Shown here in pieces: positions 9,962-20,201 of a stretch of DNA of 64,000 bases (the first letter of the stretch is position 1; each line of letters begins with the position of its first letter). The translations under genes and the position numbers were made by a program. The notes beneath the pieces were generated by a model. That model was not told where the DNA came from. It made no database searches and saw only the letters and a program-made list of their open reading frames with translations. This DNA comes from an uncultured Pelagibacteraceae bacterium (lineage in GTDB: Bacteria; Pseudomonadota; Alphaproteobacteria; Pelagibacterales; Pelagibacteraceae). The DNA lies in NCBI GenBank assembly GCA_902583075.1, contig CACHUN010000002.1:27501-91500 (forward strand), read 5' to 3'.

Positions 9962-12484
9962 ATGTTCAACCCACTTAATATATTTTCAAAGCTAATTAAA
10001 AGCGGAAATGAAAAGGAACTAGGCCGAATTCAACAAATAGTCAATAAAGTTAATATTTTAGAAAAAGATTTAGAAAATTTATCTGATGAAATGTTCCCAA
10101 AAAAAACTGAGCAATTAATTGAAGATATTAAAAATGGTAAAAGTTTAAACGACGTATTGCCTGAAGCTTTCTCAATGGTTAGGGAGGCATCTAAAAGAAT
10201 TAGAAATGAACGACACTTTGATGTTCAACTAATTGGTGGTGTTGTAATCCATGAGAATAAAATTGCAGAAATGAAAACTGGAGAAGGTAAAACATTAACC
10301 ATAGCTCTTGCAGCTTTCCTTAATGCTCTAGAAAAAAAAGGTGTCCATATTGTAACTGTAAATGATTATTTGGCTAAGAGAGATAGCGAGAATATGGGTA
10401 AGATTTATGAGTTTTTAGGTTTAACTTGTGGATATATTAATACTGGGCAAGATGACTTAGAGAGAAAAGAAAATTATTCCAAAGATATAACTTATTCTAC
10501 TAATAGTGAATTAGGCTTCGATTATTTAAGAGATAATATGAAATTTTCGAAAGAGACCATGGTTCAAAGAGAACATAATTATGCGATTGTTGATGAAATT
10601 GACTCTTGTTTAATTGATGAGGCTAGAACACCTCTAATAATTTCAGGTGCGACAGAAGATAAAACTAATCAATACATAGCTGTTGATAAACTTGTGAAAA
10701 ATTTAAAAGAAGATGACTTTGAAATAGATGAAAAAGATAGAAATATTTTATTAACTAATAAAGGTGTGGATAATGTTGAAAATATATTTTCTAATGCTGG
10801 TATACTTAAAAATAAAAATTTTTATGATCCAGAAAACCTTCATATTGTTCATTTAGTTAATCAAGCTTTACGTGCAATCCACCTTTTTCAGAGTGGTAGA
10901 GATTACATTGTAAAAGATGGGCAAATAATAATAATTGATGAGCAAACAGGTAGACAGTTGCCAGGAAGAAGGTTTGGTGATGGCCTTCATCAAAGTCTAG
11001 AGGCAAAAGAAAATTTAACAATTAATGCTGAAAATCAAACTTTAGCATCAATTACCTATCAAAATTTCTTTAAACTTTACAAAAAAATAGCCGGATGCAC
11101 TGGTACAGCCTTAACAGAGTCAGAGGAGTTTTTTGAAATTTATAATCTACCAGTAGTGTCAATACCTACTAATAAAAAGATGATAAGAAAAGATTCGAAT
11201 GATCAAATATTTAGAACTAGTAATGAAAAAGACGAGGCAATAATTAGTAAGATTATTGAATGTAACACAAAAGGTCAGCCATTGTTAGTTTTCACTTCAA
11301 GTATAAATAAGTCTGAACACTTCTCAAAACTATTAGATAAAAAAAATATAAAACACACAGTTTTAAATGCGAAAAATCACCAAAGAGAAGCTGAAATTAT
11401 TGCAGACGCTGGGAAGAGAAACTCAATAATTATTACTACGAGTATTTCAGGAAGAGGTGTTGATATCAAATTGGGAGGTCAAGATGAAAGTGATAAAGCT
11501 GAGATAAAAAAATTAGGAGGATTGTTTGTTATTGGTACAGAAAGAATGGAAAGTAGGAGAGTAGATAATCAAGCTAGAGGAAGATCTGGCAGACAAGGCG
11601 ATGAAGGTAGTTCTATATTCTATGTAAGTTTAGAGGACGATTTGATGAGAATATTTGGGTCTGAGTCTATGAATAATATACTTGAAAAACTTGGACTTAA
11701 AGATGGAGAAAGTATAGACCATCCTTGGATAAATAAAGCCTTAGAAAGAGCACAACAAAAAGTTGAGGCAAGAAATTTTGATATTAGAAAAACTCTTTTG
11801 AAGTTTGACAATGTTTTAAATGATCAAAGGCAAGTAATATTTTCTCAAAGAAATGAAGTAATAGAAAATAAAGACTCAAAGCAATATTCTGAAAATTTTC
11901 TAGATGAAATTATTGATGATTTGAAACTTAAGAAAACAAAAAAATTAGCCAATGCAGGATCAAATGAAATCAATATGCAATTAAAATCTTTATTTGGAAA
12001 ATCATTTGAAGAAAGTGAAATTAATGAATTAGTTAATCTTGAAAATAAGGCTTTTGAAGAAAAAATAAAAAATAAGTTTAAAAGCTCAAGAGAAGAAAGA
12101 ATAAAAATGTTAAATGAAGAGCAATATAACGAAATAGAAAAAAGAATTTTTTTACAACTAATTGATCAAAACTGGAAATTACATATTCAATATTTAGAAC
12201 AATTAAGACAAGTCATTGGTTTAAGATCTTATGGACAAAGAGATCCTTTAGTAGAATATAAGAAAGAAGCATTTACACTTTTTGAAAATTTATTAAGTAA
12301 ACTTAAGTATGATTTAATTACAATTTTGTTTAATTTAAAACTCATAGAAAATAGCCAAGAAGAACCAAGCAATGAAAATTTAAGTAAAAAATTTGACGAG
12401 CTTTCAACAAAAAAGATTGGAAGGAATGAACCCTGCCCTTGTAAATCTGGAAAGAAATATAAACATTGCCACGGAGCTTTATAA
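9962..12484 (+). CDS. secA: Preprotein translocase subunit SecA
   Basis: MKTGEGKT, VDEIDSCLIDEARTPLIISG, and C-terminal zinc motif RNEPCPCKSGKKYKHCHG. Confidence 0.98.
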   Translation: MFNPLNIFSKLIKSGNEKELGRIQQIVNKVNILEKDLENLSDEMFPKKTEQLIEDIKNGKSLNDVLPEAFSMVREASKRIRNERHFDVQLIGGVVIHENKIAEMKTGEGKTLTIALAAFLNALEKKGVHIVTVNDYLAKRDSENMGKIYEFLGLTCGYINTGQDDLERKENYSKDITYSTNSELGFDYLRDNMKFSKETMVQREHNYAIVDEIDSCLIDEARTPLIISGATEDKTNQYIAVDKLVKNLKEDDFEIDEKDRNILLTNKGVDNVENIFSNAGILKNKNFYDPENLHIVHLVNQALRAIHLFQSGRDYIVKDGQIIIIDEQTGRQLPGRRFGDGLHQSLEAKENLTINAENQTLASITYQNFFKLYKKIAGCTGTALTESEEFFEIYNLPVVSIPTNKKMIRKDSNDQIFRTSNEKDEAIISKIIECNTKGQPLLVFTSSINKSEHFSKLLDKKNIKHTVLNAKNHQREAEIIADAGKRNSIIITTSISGRGVDIKLGGQDESDKAEIKKLGGLFVIGTERMESRRVDNQARGRSGRQGDEGSSIFYVSLEDDLMRIFGSESMNNILEKLGLKDGESIDHPWINKALERAQQKVEARNFDIRKTLLKFDNVLNDQRQVIFSQRNEVIENKDSKQYSENFLDEIIDDLKLKKTKKLANAGSNEINMQLKSLFGKSFEESEINELVNLENKAFEEKIKNKFKSSREERIKMLNEEQYNEIEKRIFLQLIDQNWKLHIQYLEQLRQVIGLRSYGQRDPLVEYKKEAFTLFENLLSKLKYDLITILFNLKLIENSQEEPSNENLSKKFDELSTKKIGRNEPCPCKSGKKYKHCHGAL

Positions 12485-13585
12485 AAGAATACTTAAAAGT
12501 AAAATTAATAAAGCTATTGCAGAGACACCATAATAAATTTTAGAATTCTTCTTAAAGTTTTGATTAATATTTTCAAATACACTTGCCTTCATAGATAGAT
12601 CATTTCCATCTTCTGATTGTGTTGTAAATCCTTTGTTTCTTCCAATAGACAAAAATTTATTTTTTCTATGAGTAAGAATTTCATTTTTATCCATTTTCTC
12701 AAAAAAATCTAAATTTTTCTTTAATGATTCTCTTACATTATCCAATATTAGATCTTTATCACGATGAGCACCTCCAACTGGCTCTGGAATTATTTCATCA
12801 ATAATATTCAATTTTAAAAGATCACTGGATGACATTTTCATTGCAGTTGCAGCTTCTAAAGTTTTTTTTGGGTCTCTCCATAAAATAGTGGCACATCCTT
12901 CCGGGGAAATTACAGAGTATATTGCGTTTTGAAGCATAATTACTTTATTAGATGATGCTAAAGCTATTGCTCCTCCAGATCCACCCTCTCCAATTATTAT
13001 CGCAATGGTAGGTACTGTTAACTTCATAGAGCATTCAATAGATTTTGCTATTGCTTCAGCTTGACCTCTTTCCTCTGCACCAACTCCTGGGTATGCTCCT
13101 GGAGTATCTACAATAGAAATAATTGGAATTTTAAACTTATTAGCTAACTCCATAAGTCTAATTGTTTTTCTGTAACCCTCTGGTCTCATCATTCCAAAAT
13201 TGTGATCTATTCTTTTACTAAGATCTGATCCCTTTTCTTGACCAATTACCAATACAGATTTACCATCAAATTTTGCAAAACCAGCTATAACAGCTCTGTC
13301 TTCACCATAATATCTGTCTCCAGAAAGTTGGATAAAATCATCAAAAAGATTTTCAACAAAAAATTTTGCTTTGGGTCTATCTTCATGACGAGCAACTAAT
13401 GCTGTCTGCCATGGATCTAAGTTAGAATAAATTTTTTCTAACTTTTCATTTATTTCTTCTTCAACTTTGCTTATTCTTGAAGTATCAACTTCAGATAATC
13501 CCTCCTGATTATAGGGGTCTTTTAGTTTATCTAATTCCTCCTCAAGATTTTTGATATCTGTCTCAAAATTTAGGTAATTTTTCAT
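12479..13585 (-). CDS. accA: Acetyl-CoA carboxylase carboxyltransferase subunit alpha
   Basis: YLNFETDIKNLEEELDKL..., DTPGAYPGVGAEERGQAEAIA and GEGGSGGAIALA; extra C-terminal TM-like tail. Confidence 0.96.
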   Translation of the reverse strand: MKNYLNFETDIKNLEEELDKLKDPYNQEGLSEVDTSRISKVEEEINEKLEKIYSNLDPWQTALVARHEDRPKAKFFVENLFDDFIQLSGDRYYGEDRAVIAGFAKFDGKSVLVIGQEKGSDLSKRIDHNFGMMRPEGYRKTIRLMELANKFKIPIISIVDTPGAYPGVGAEERGQAEAIAKSIECSMKLTVPTIAIIIGEGGSGGAIALASSNKVIMLQNAIYSVISPEGCATILWRDPKKTLEAATAMKMSSSDLLKLNIIDEIIPEPVGGAHRDKDLILDNVRESLKKNLDFFEKMDKNEILTHRKNKFLSIGRNKGFTTQSEDGNDLSMKASVFENINQNFKKNSKIYYGVSAIALLILLLSILL

Positions 13586-13614
13586 TTGAAGTATATATTA
13601 TAAACAAAAAAGGC

Positions 13615-13665
13615 AATAAATTGTTAAAATAAGTAATTTTGATTGCGCAAAAATGACAATTTATT
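13615..13665. promoter_or_regulatory. 10-bp perfect inverted repeat between accA and glcB
   Basis: AATAAATTGT (13615-13624) / ACAATTTATT (13656-13665). Confidence 0.5.
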
Positions 13666-13681
13666 ATAAGATTTTCAATTT

Positions 13682-15832
13682 ATGAGAGAGCAATACATCA
13701 AAATCTACAACTTATCTGTTGCAAAAGAGCTAGCCGATTTTATCAAAAATGAGCTTTTACTGGATACTAATGTTGGTCCTGACGAGTTCTGGAAAGGTTT
13801 TGACAAAGTGGTGCATGAATTAGCACCTAAAAATAAAAAATTACTCGAAATCAGAGAAACATTGCAACAAGAAATAGATCTGTGGCATAAAAAAAATAGA
13901 GATCACGAGATTGACTATAATAAATATAAAAATTTTTTGGAAGAAATAGGTTATTTAAAAAAAGAAGGTGAAGATTTTAAAATAGCAACTAAAAATTTAG
14001 ATGAAGAAATATCTAATATAGCAGGACCACAATTAGTTGTTCCAATAATGAACTCTAGATATAGCTTGAATGCAGCGAATGCAAGGTGGGTAAGCTTATA
14101 TGACAGTCTTTATGGATCAAATATAATAGAGTCTGAAGAAAGTGGAAGTGAAAAATATGATCCTTTAAGAGGACAAGAGGTAATTAAATACACAAGAAAC
14201 TTTTTGAACAAATATTTTCCAATAAATGATCTTGACTGGAAAGATATTACTGGTTTAGCAGTTAATAATAAAAAACTCACAATATATAAGGAAAATAAAG
14301 AACATAATTTATCAGATTTAGAGAAGTTTATTGGTCATAGAGGGGATGCAACCAAACCAAATGCTATAATCTTAAAAAATAATAATCTTCATCTTGAAAT
14401 AATTGTTAATCCTAGAGCATTTAGTGCTGCAAGAGATGCTGCTGGTATAAGCGATATTATAATTGAGTCTGCTGTTTCAACAATTTGTGACCATGAAGAT
14501 AGTGTAGCCGCAGTAGATGCTGAAGATAAAGTAACTTGTTATAGAAATTGGCTAGGATTGATGAAAGGAAATTTAAAATCAATATTTGAGAAAAATGGTA
14601 AAGAATTAGAAAGAAAACTTAATCCAGATAGGAGTTACACTTCATTGAATGGTGAAAAGTTAAAACTTCACGGAAGAAGTCTTTTACTTGTGAGAAACGT
14701 TGGACACTTAATGACAAACCCTGCAATCACTTTAAATGATGGATCAGAAGTACCAGAGGGAATAATGGATGCTTTTATAACTTCAGCAGCTTGTATTCAT
14801 GATTTGAAAAGAAAAGGTAATTCAAGAAAAGGTTCAATTTATATAGTAAAACCAAAAATGCATGGGCCTGAGGAAACAGAATTTGCTAATTTAATTTTTA
14901 CAAAAGTTGAAGAAGTTTTAAAATTAGAAAAAAATACAATTAAGTGTGGAATTATGGATGAGGAAAGAAGAACATCTGCAAACCTTAAAGAATGTATTAG
15001 AACACTTAAAGATAGAGTATTTTTTATAAACACTGGATTTTTAGATAGAACTGGTGATGAGATGCATACCTCAATGGAAGCTGGACCAATGATAAAAAAA
15101 GGAGATATGAAAGAGTCTAAATGGATTAAAACCTATGAGGACAATAACGTAGATATAGGCTTAAAATGTGGTTTTTCAGGAGTTGCTCAAATAGGTAAAG
15201 GAATGTGGGCCATGCCAGACAAAATGAACGAAATGATGGAACAAAAAATTGGACATGTGAATGCTGGTGCAAATTGTGCTTGGGTTCCTTCCCCAACTGC
15301 CGCTGCATTGCATGTTATGCACTATCATGAAGTAAATGTTTTTGAAAAACAAAAAGCAATATTAAAAAGAGAGCCATCAAAGTTATCTGATCTTCTTACT
15401 ATTCCAATAGCAGATCGTCCTAATTGGTCTGTCGATGAAATTAATACTGAAATTTCAAATTCTGCTCAAACTATTTTAGGTTATGTAGTCAGATGGATTG
15501 ATCAAGGTATAGGTTGTTCGAAAGTACCAGATATAAATGATATTGGATTAATGGAAGATCGAGCAACCTTAAGAATTTCATCTCAACATATTGCCAATTG
15601 GCTTCATCATGGTTTATGCTCAAATAGACAGGTTCTTGAAATTTTAAAAAAAATGGCAAAAGTTGTTGATAAACAGAATAAAGACGACTCTGGCTATGAA
15701 AGTATGTCCCCAGAGTATGATAAATCTATTGCTTTTAAAGCAGCATGTGAATTAATCTTTCATGGAAAGTCACAGCCTTCTGGCTATACAGAACCTCTCT
15801 TGCACTTAAACAGATTAATTAAAAAAAGTTAA
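13682..15832 (+). CDS. glcB: Malate synthase G
   Basis: 716 aa; NARWVSLYDSLYG, LLVRNVGHLMTNPAI, KCGFSGVAQIGKGMWAMPD and other malate synthase G motifs. Confidence 0.96.
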   Translation: MREQYIKIYNLSVAKELADFIKNELLLDTNVGPDEFWKGFDKVVHELAPKNKKLLEIRETLQQEIDLWHKKNRDHEIDYNKYKNFLEEIGYLKKEGEDFKIATKNLDEEISNIAGPQLVVPIMNSRYSLNAANARWVSLYDSLYGSNIIESEESGSEKYDPLRGQEVIKYTRNFLNKYFPINDLDWKDITGLAVNNKKLTIYKENKEHNLSDLEKFIGHRGDATKPNAIILKNNNLHLEIIVNPRAFSAARDAAGISDIIIESAVSTICDHEDSVAAVDAEDKVTCYRNWLGLMKGNLKSIFEKNGKELERKLNPDRSYTSLNGEKLKLHGRSLLLVRNVGHLMTNPAITLNDGSEVPEGIMDAFITSAACIHDLKRKGNSRKGSIYIVKPKMHGPEETEFANLIFTKVEEVLKLEKNTIKCGIMDEERRTSANLKECIRTLKDRVFFINTGFLDRTGDEMHTSMEAGPMIKKGDMKESKWIKTYEDNNVDIGLKCGFSGVAQIGKGMWAMPDKMNEMMEQKIGHVNAGANCAWVPSPTAAALHVMHYHEVNVFEKQKAILKREPSKLSDLLTIPIADRPNWSVDEINTEISNSAQTILGYVVRWIDQGIGCSKVPDINDIGLMEDRATLRISSQHIANWLHHGLCSNRQVLEILKKMAKVVDKQNKDDSGYESMSPEYDKSIAFKAACELIFHGKSQPSGYTEPLLHLNRLIKKS

Positions 15833-16438
15833 TTAAGCTTCTAGTTTTTTTCTATTTTTAAAAGCAGATATAAGAGTACCGTCGTCTAAATTTTCGATTT
15901 CCCCACCTACTGGTAAACCTTGTGCTAGTTTTGAAATCTTAATGTTTGTTTTTTTTAGAGTATCTTGAATATAAAATGCAGTAGTTTGACCCTCCACGGT
16001 TGCACTTGTTGCCAAAATTACCTCGTCTATATTATCCCTACTTATTCTTTCTACTAGAGAATTGATCAGCAGGTCTTCCTTGTTTTGACTATTATTATTT
16101 GAAAGTGTTCCTCCAAGAATATGATAGTAACCTTGAAAAATAGATGAACTTTCTATTGCCCATTGGTCTGAAATATTTTCTACAACACAAATTTTATTAA
16201 ATCTTTTACTTTTATTTTCACAATTATCACATGGACTATTATTTGATTTTAAAGTTCCACAAATTTTACATCTAATGACATTTTTAAATACTTCACTTAA
16301 GTTTTGAGCCAATGGTTTTAATAATTCTTGACGATTATTAATCATTTTCAAAATCATTCTTTTTGCAGACTTAGGTCCTAGACCTGGTAATTTAGATATT
16401 AGCTTAATTAAATTTTCTATTTCAGGAATATTTTGCAT
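15833..16438 (-). CDS. recR: Recombination protein RecR
   Basis: KLPGLGPKSAKRM helix-hairpin-helix, C4 zinc motif CKICGTLKSNNSPCDNC, Toprim region. Confidence 0.96.
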   Translation of the reverse strand: MQNIPEIENLIKLISKLPGLGPKSAKRMILKMINNRQELLKPLAQNLSEVFKNVIRCKICGTLKSNNSPCDNCENKSKRFNKICVVENISDQWAIESSSIFQGYYHILGGTLSNNNSQNKEDLLINSLVERISRDNIDEVILATSATVEGQTTAFYIQDTLKKTNIKISKLAQGLPVGGEIENLDDGTLISAFKNRKKLEA

Positions 16439-16443
16439 TTAAA

Positions 16444-16761
16444 TTATAAAGGCCACTTAAATCCAGGTATTCCAAAATTTCCTGAGGCCTTAGAAATTTC
16501 CTCTGCTGTTTTTGATTTAAGTTGCGATTTTGCGTTATTATGAGCAGCAGTAATAAGATCTTCTAGTATTACTTTTTCTTCTTTTAAAACATTTTCACTA
16601 AGTTTAATTGAGATCATAGTTCCCTCTCCATTTAATGTAACCTTTACATCATTAGCTCCGGAAACACCTTCAACCTCTATCTTTTTAATGTTTTCTTGGC
16701 TTTCTTTCATTTTACTCTCAATTTCTTTAGCTTTTTCCATTAATTTTGAAAAATCTGTCAT
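16444..16761 (-). CDS. YbaB/EbfC family nucleoid-associated protein
   Basis: 105 aa; NIKKIEVEGVSGANDVKVTLNGEG and position between dnaX and recR. Confidence 0.9.
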   Translation of the reverse strand: MTDFSKLMEKAKEIESKMKESQENIKKIEVEGVSGANDVKVTLNGEGTMISIKLSENVLKEEKVILEDLITAAHNNAKSQLKSKTAEEISKASGNFGIPGFKWPL

Positions 16762-16762
16762 T

Positions 16763-18394
16763 CTAATCCTCTTTTAACTCAACATTTATTAATTCTGCAT
16801 CAGGAAATGCTTCGATCACTTTTTTATAGGCTTCAGACTTTTTAACATCATCAAATATTTTTTTCTCATCAATTTTATTTTTTTCTTTTTTTGAAATTTG
16901 TCCTTGGTTTTTTGATAGAGAGATAATCCATCTCTTGGATGTCCATTCGTACAGTTTGTTAGATAGATTTTTAATAAAGTCTTTGTCTAAGTTTTCATTA
17001 AAAGATATTTCTATTAAACCCTCAGAGAATGAAACTAAATTTGTATTAGTTTCAAGCTCATATTTAAGCTTAGCTTCTTTTCTCTCCGTACATAGATTTA
17101 TCAAACTTTCAAATGAACCTATTTTAAGTTCATTAATTACTTCATCTTTATTTAAATTTGGTTCAATTTTTTCTTGTTGTGAAACATTTTTGATTTGATC
17201 TATTGTTTTACTTGTAATTTTTTTTTCAGGTTCTTTAATTAAAGTATCAGGATTTTTTCCAGTAAAGCTTTCCTCAACATCCTTCTCCTTAAAACCTTTT
17301 ATTCTCATTAATCTGAAAAGGAACATTTCAACCGATAAATTTGGATTTGAAACAATGTTAATTTCCTCAATTGTATCAAGTGTAAATTGCCAAAAAAGGA
17401 TTATGTCCTTTGAATCTAAATTGTCAGATATTGAGGAAAGATTACTAAAATCTTGATCATTTAAAGAAAAATTATTTCCATCTAATTTTATAAAATTGAT
17501 ATTTTTTAGGTAATATAAAACCTCAAGAAAATCATTCAAAAAAATTTTTGGGTCTACACCAGAATCATAAATTTTTCTATACAGCTCAAATACTTTTTTT
17601 TCGTCACCACTAAACAGATTTTTAATTAATTCTATCAGAGAACTTTTATCAAAATATCCATAAATACTTTGTGCTTTATCTAGAGTTAATTCCTCATCAT
17701 TTTGATTGGCTACAAGTCCACGATCTAACAAAGATAATGCGTCTCTAACAGATCCTTCTGAAATTTTAACAATTAATTTTAAAGCTTCATCAGAAACTTT
17801 ACCACCTTCTTTGTCTTTAATCATTTTTATATAATTAAAAAGCTCTTCAGATTTCACTCTAGAGAGATCAAAGCGTTGACATCTCGATATTACTGTTACA
17901 GGAATTTTTTTGATTTCGGTTGTTGCAAAAATAAATTTTAAATATTTTGGTGGTTCCTCTAATGTTTTTAAAAGTGCATTAAATGCTTGTTTGCTTAACA
18001 TATGAACTTCATCAATAATAAATATTTTATATTTAGCAGTTGTTGGTCCATATCTTGAAAATTCAATAAGCTCTCTAACATCGTCAACACCTGTTTTGCT
18101 TGCAGCATCCATTTCTAAAACATCAATATGATTTGAGTTTGTAATTGCATCACAGTTACTACATTTTTTCTTACACATGTTTTCAATTCCATGCTCACAA
18201 TTTAATGACTTTGCAACTATTCTTGCGAAAGTTGTTTTTCCTACTCCCCTGATACCTGTAAACAAGAATGCGTTAGGTGACTTATCTGAAATTATTGAAT
18301 TTTTAATTGTTTCAGCAATAATCTCTTGGCCAATTAAATCCTCAAATACTTGAGGTCTGTATTTTAAAGCTAGTACTTTAGAATTTTCTGTCAT
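16763..18394 (-). CDS. dnaX: DNA polymerase III subunit gamma/tau
   Basis: ALKYRPQVFEDLIGQE, GIRGVGKTT, IIDEVHMLSKQAFNALLKTLEEPP. Start moved from ORF-track 18409 to the internal ATG at 18394, because the upstream codons lie in the SRP RNA. Confidence 0.95.
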   Translation of the reverse strand: MTENSKVLALKYRPQVFEDLIGQEIIAETIKNSIISDKSPNAFLFTGIRGVGKTTFARIVAKSLNCEHGIENMCKKKCSNCDAITNSNHIDVLEMDAASKTGVDDVRELIEFSRYGPTTAKYKIFIIDEVHMLSKQAFNALLKTLEEPPKYLKFIFATTEIKKIPVTVISRCQRFDLSRVKSEELFNYIKMIKDKEGGKVSDEALKLIVKISEGSVRDALSLLDRGLVANQNDEELTLDKAQSIYGYFDKSSLIELIKNLFSGDEKKVFELYRKIYDSGVDPKIFLNDFLEVLYYLKNINFIKLDGNNFSLNDQDFSNLSSISDNLDSKDIILFWQFTLDTIEEINIVSNPNLSVEMFLFRLMRIKGFKEKDVEESFTGKNPDTLIKEPEKKITSKTIDQIKNVSQQEKIEPNLNKDEVINELKIGSFESLINLCTERKEAKLKYELETNTNLVSFSEGLIEISFNENLDKDFIKNLSNKLYEWTSKRWIISLSKNQGQISKKEKNKIDEKKIFDDVKKSEAYKKVIEAFPDAELINVELKED

Positions 18395-18398
18395 TTTT

Positions 18399-18489
18399 AA
18401 GGAGACCAACCAACCTGGAAATTACTCACTACCCTTGCTATCTTTCGATCCTAGGGGATTTGTGGTAACACCACCTGATTGGCCTCCAA
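18399..18489 (-). ncRNA. ffs: Signal recognition particle RNA, small bacterial type
   Basis: Reverse complement GGAGGCCAATCAGG...CCTAGGATCGAAAGATAGCAAGGG...CCAGGTTGGTTGGTCTCC. The core AGGaTCGAAAGaTAGCA matches the SRP consensus AGGtCCGGAAGGAAGCA, with pairing terminal arms GGAGGCCAA/TTGGTCTCC; located just upstream of dnaX. Confidence 0.88.
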
Positions 18490-18536
18490 CTTTATTATAT
18501 CAATAAAAATTTCTATTCTACAAGAAAGTTATAAAT

Positions 18537-19364
18537 TTATTTTTGTCTAAATTTATCGGATTTATAAACACCTAGAACGTGCATATCTTGACAATGCAGA
18601 CCCAATTCCTCAAGTGAGTTTTTGATTTTAGGAGATTCTATATGTCCATCAATATCACATAGAAAAAAATATGAGGAAAATGAGTTTTTTTCGGGAAAAC
18701 TTTGTAGTTTGCTCATATTAACTCCATTTATTGCAAATCCTGACAGTGCGGAGTAAAGAGCAGCAGGTTTACTTTTCAACTTAAATAATATTGATGTTAT
18801 ATGATTATCATTAGAAAAATCTGGCTGAAAAATATCTTTACCAAGTAATAAAAATCTTGTCACGTTATCTTTATCATCTTGGACATTTTCTTGTAGAATT
18901 TTAAGACCATAAATTTCTGCACTTAGACTAGAAGCTATAGCACCTTTAGATTTATCTTTAGTTTCTGAAACAAATTTTGCTGAACCAGCTGTATCGGCTC
19001 TAACATTTTCTATGAACTTTTTTTTCTTAATAAACCTTGAAGATTGGCTTAATGCTTGTGCATGTGAGTAAACATCTTTTATGTCTTCGATTTTTGAGTC
19101 TTTTATTCCTAATAAATTATGATTAATTGGAAAAAAATGCTCTGCATAAATATTTAATCTGTATTTAAAGACTAAATACTCAACACCAATATTTCCAGTT
19201 GTTTTATTAGACTCTGGAATTAAAGATTTTATTGAATTATCTTCACTAGACTTTTCAAAGCATTCATCAAATGTTTTGCAGGGTATTGTTTCACTCTCTG
19301 GATACATTTTTTTAGCACAACTTTCGCTGTAACTTCCTGCAACACCTTGGTAAGCAATTTTCAT
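18537..19364 (-). CDS. pheA: Prephenate dehydratase with ACT domain
   Basis: MKIAYQGVAGSYSESCA, ADTAGSAKFVSE, and C-terminal ACT with NMSKLQSFPEKNSFSSYFF. Confidence 0.94.
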   Translation of the reverse strand: MKIAYQGVAGSYSESCAKKMYPESETIPCKTFDECFEKSSEDNSIKSLIPESNKTTGNIGVEYLVFKYRLNIYAEHFFPINHNLLGIKDSKIEDIKDVYSHAQALSQSSRFIKKKKFIENVRADTAGSAKFVSETKDKSKGAIASSLSAEIYGLKILQENVQDDKDNVTRFLLLGKDIFQPDFSNDNHITSILFKLKSKPAALYSALSGFAINGVNMSKLQSFPEKNSFSSYFFLCDIDGHIESPKIKNSLEELGLHCQDMHVLGVYKSDKFRQK

Positions 19365-19367
19365 AAT

Positions 19368-20105
19368 TTAATTTTTATATTCCATAATTTTTTTTATTTC
19401 TAGATAATCTTCATCTGTATCTACACCAATTGGTTTAGTTTTTGCCAATCCAACGTCTATTTCAATATTGTTATCCATTAGTCTTAATTGTTCAAGTTTT
19501 TGCGATTTTTCATTCTGAGTTTGCTCTAATTGAACAAACTTTTCTAAATATGAAACATTATAAATATAGATTCCAATATGGTGATAAATATTTTTTTGAG
19601 TATTTTTAATTTTTCTCGTGAATGATGTTGCAATTGATAAACTGTTTTGATGAAGTACCTCTTTTGTAGTTACTTTTACGACATTTTTGTTTAAGAAAAA
19701 TTTTTCATCTTCAATATGACAAGCTAGTGTTGAAATTTTAGATTTTTTTTTAATAGTTTTTTTGAGGAGATTAGTAACATCCTCAATATTAAGCATTGGT
19801 TCATCTCCTTGAAGATTTATTACATATTCAATATTGTCATCTCTTAACTCTTGATAAGCCTCAAAAATTCTGTCAGTTCCAGTTTTATGATCTTTCTTGG
19901 TTAAAATACATTTTCCTCCAAGCCTAGTGACCTCCTCAAATATTTCTTTATCACCAGTTGCAACATAACTTTCTCCAATAAGAGATGATTTTGCAATTTT
20001 ATAAACATGATTAATAATTGAAATATTATTGATTTTTAATAAAGGTTTATTTGGTAACCTTGATGCAGCTAATCTTGATGGGATTAAAATTACTGTATTG
20101 CTCAT
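19368..20105 (-). CDS. kdsB: 3-deoxy-manno-octulosonate cytidylyltransferase
   Basis: VILIPSRLAASRLPNKPL, VATGDKEI, NLQGDEPML, GIYIYNVSYLEKF. Confidence 0.95.
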   Translation of the reverse strand: MSNTVILIPSRLAASRLPNKPLLKINNISIINHVYKIAKSSLIGESYVATGDKEIFEEVTRLGGKCILTKKDHKTGTDRIFEAYQELRDDNIEYVINLQGDEPMLNIEDVTNLLKKTIKKKSKISTLACHIEDEKFFLNKNVVKVTTKEVLHQNSLSIATSFTRKIKNTQKNIYHHIGIYIYNVSYLEKFVQLEQTQNEKSQKLEQLRLMDNNIEIDVGLAKTKPIGVDTDEDYLEIKKIMEYKN

Positions 20106-20118
20106 AAACTAAGTATTA

Positions 20119-20135
20119 TGCGTCTTTCAGACGCA
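20119..20135 (-). promoter_or_regulatory. GC-rich hairpin / palindrome 13 nt upstream of kdsB start
   Basis: TGCGTCT-TTC-AGACGCA on the + strand; ATTA/TAAT can extend the stem past a 1-nt bulge. Confidence 0.55.
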
Positions 20136-20201
20136 ATAATTAAATTTAAATTTAGTTTTTTTTTTGTTTAACATGTTATACGAGGATAATAATTAAAAAT
20201 C

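Noticed and set aside
13586-13681. Possible degenerate glycine riboswitch upstream of glcB
   Set aside because: Too short and A/T-only; no aptamer core can be recognised.
16763-18394. Possible programmed frameshift in dnaX
   Set aside because: I could not identify a convincing slippery heptamer followed by a stem-loop by eye.
18394-18409. ORF-track dnaX start MVSLK
   Set aside because: These codons fall in the 3' arm of the SRP RNA helix; the next ATG (MTENSK) is the more plausible start.
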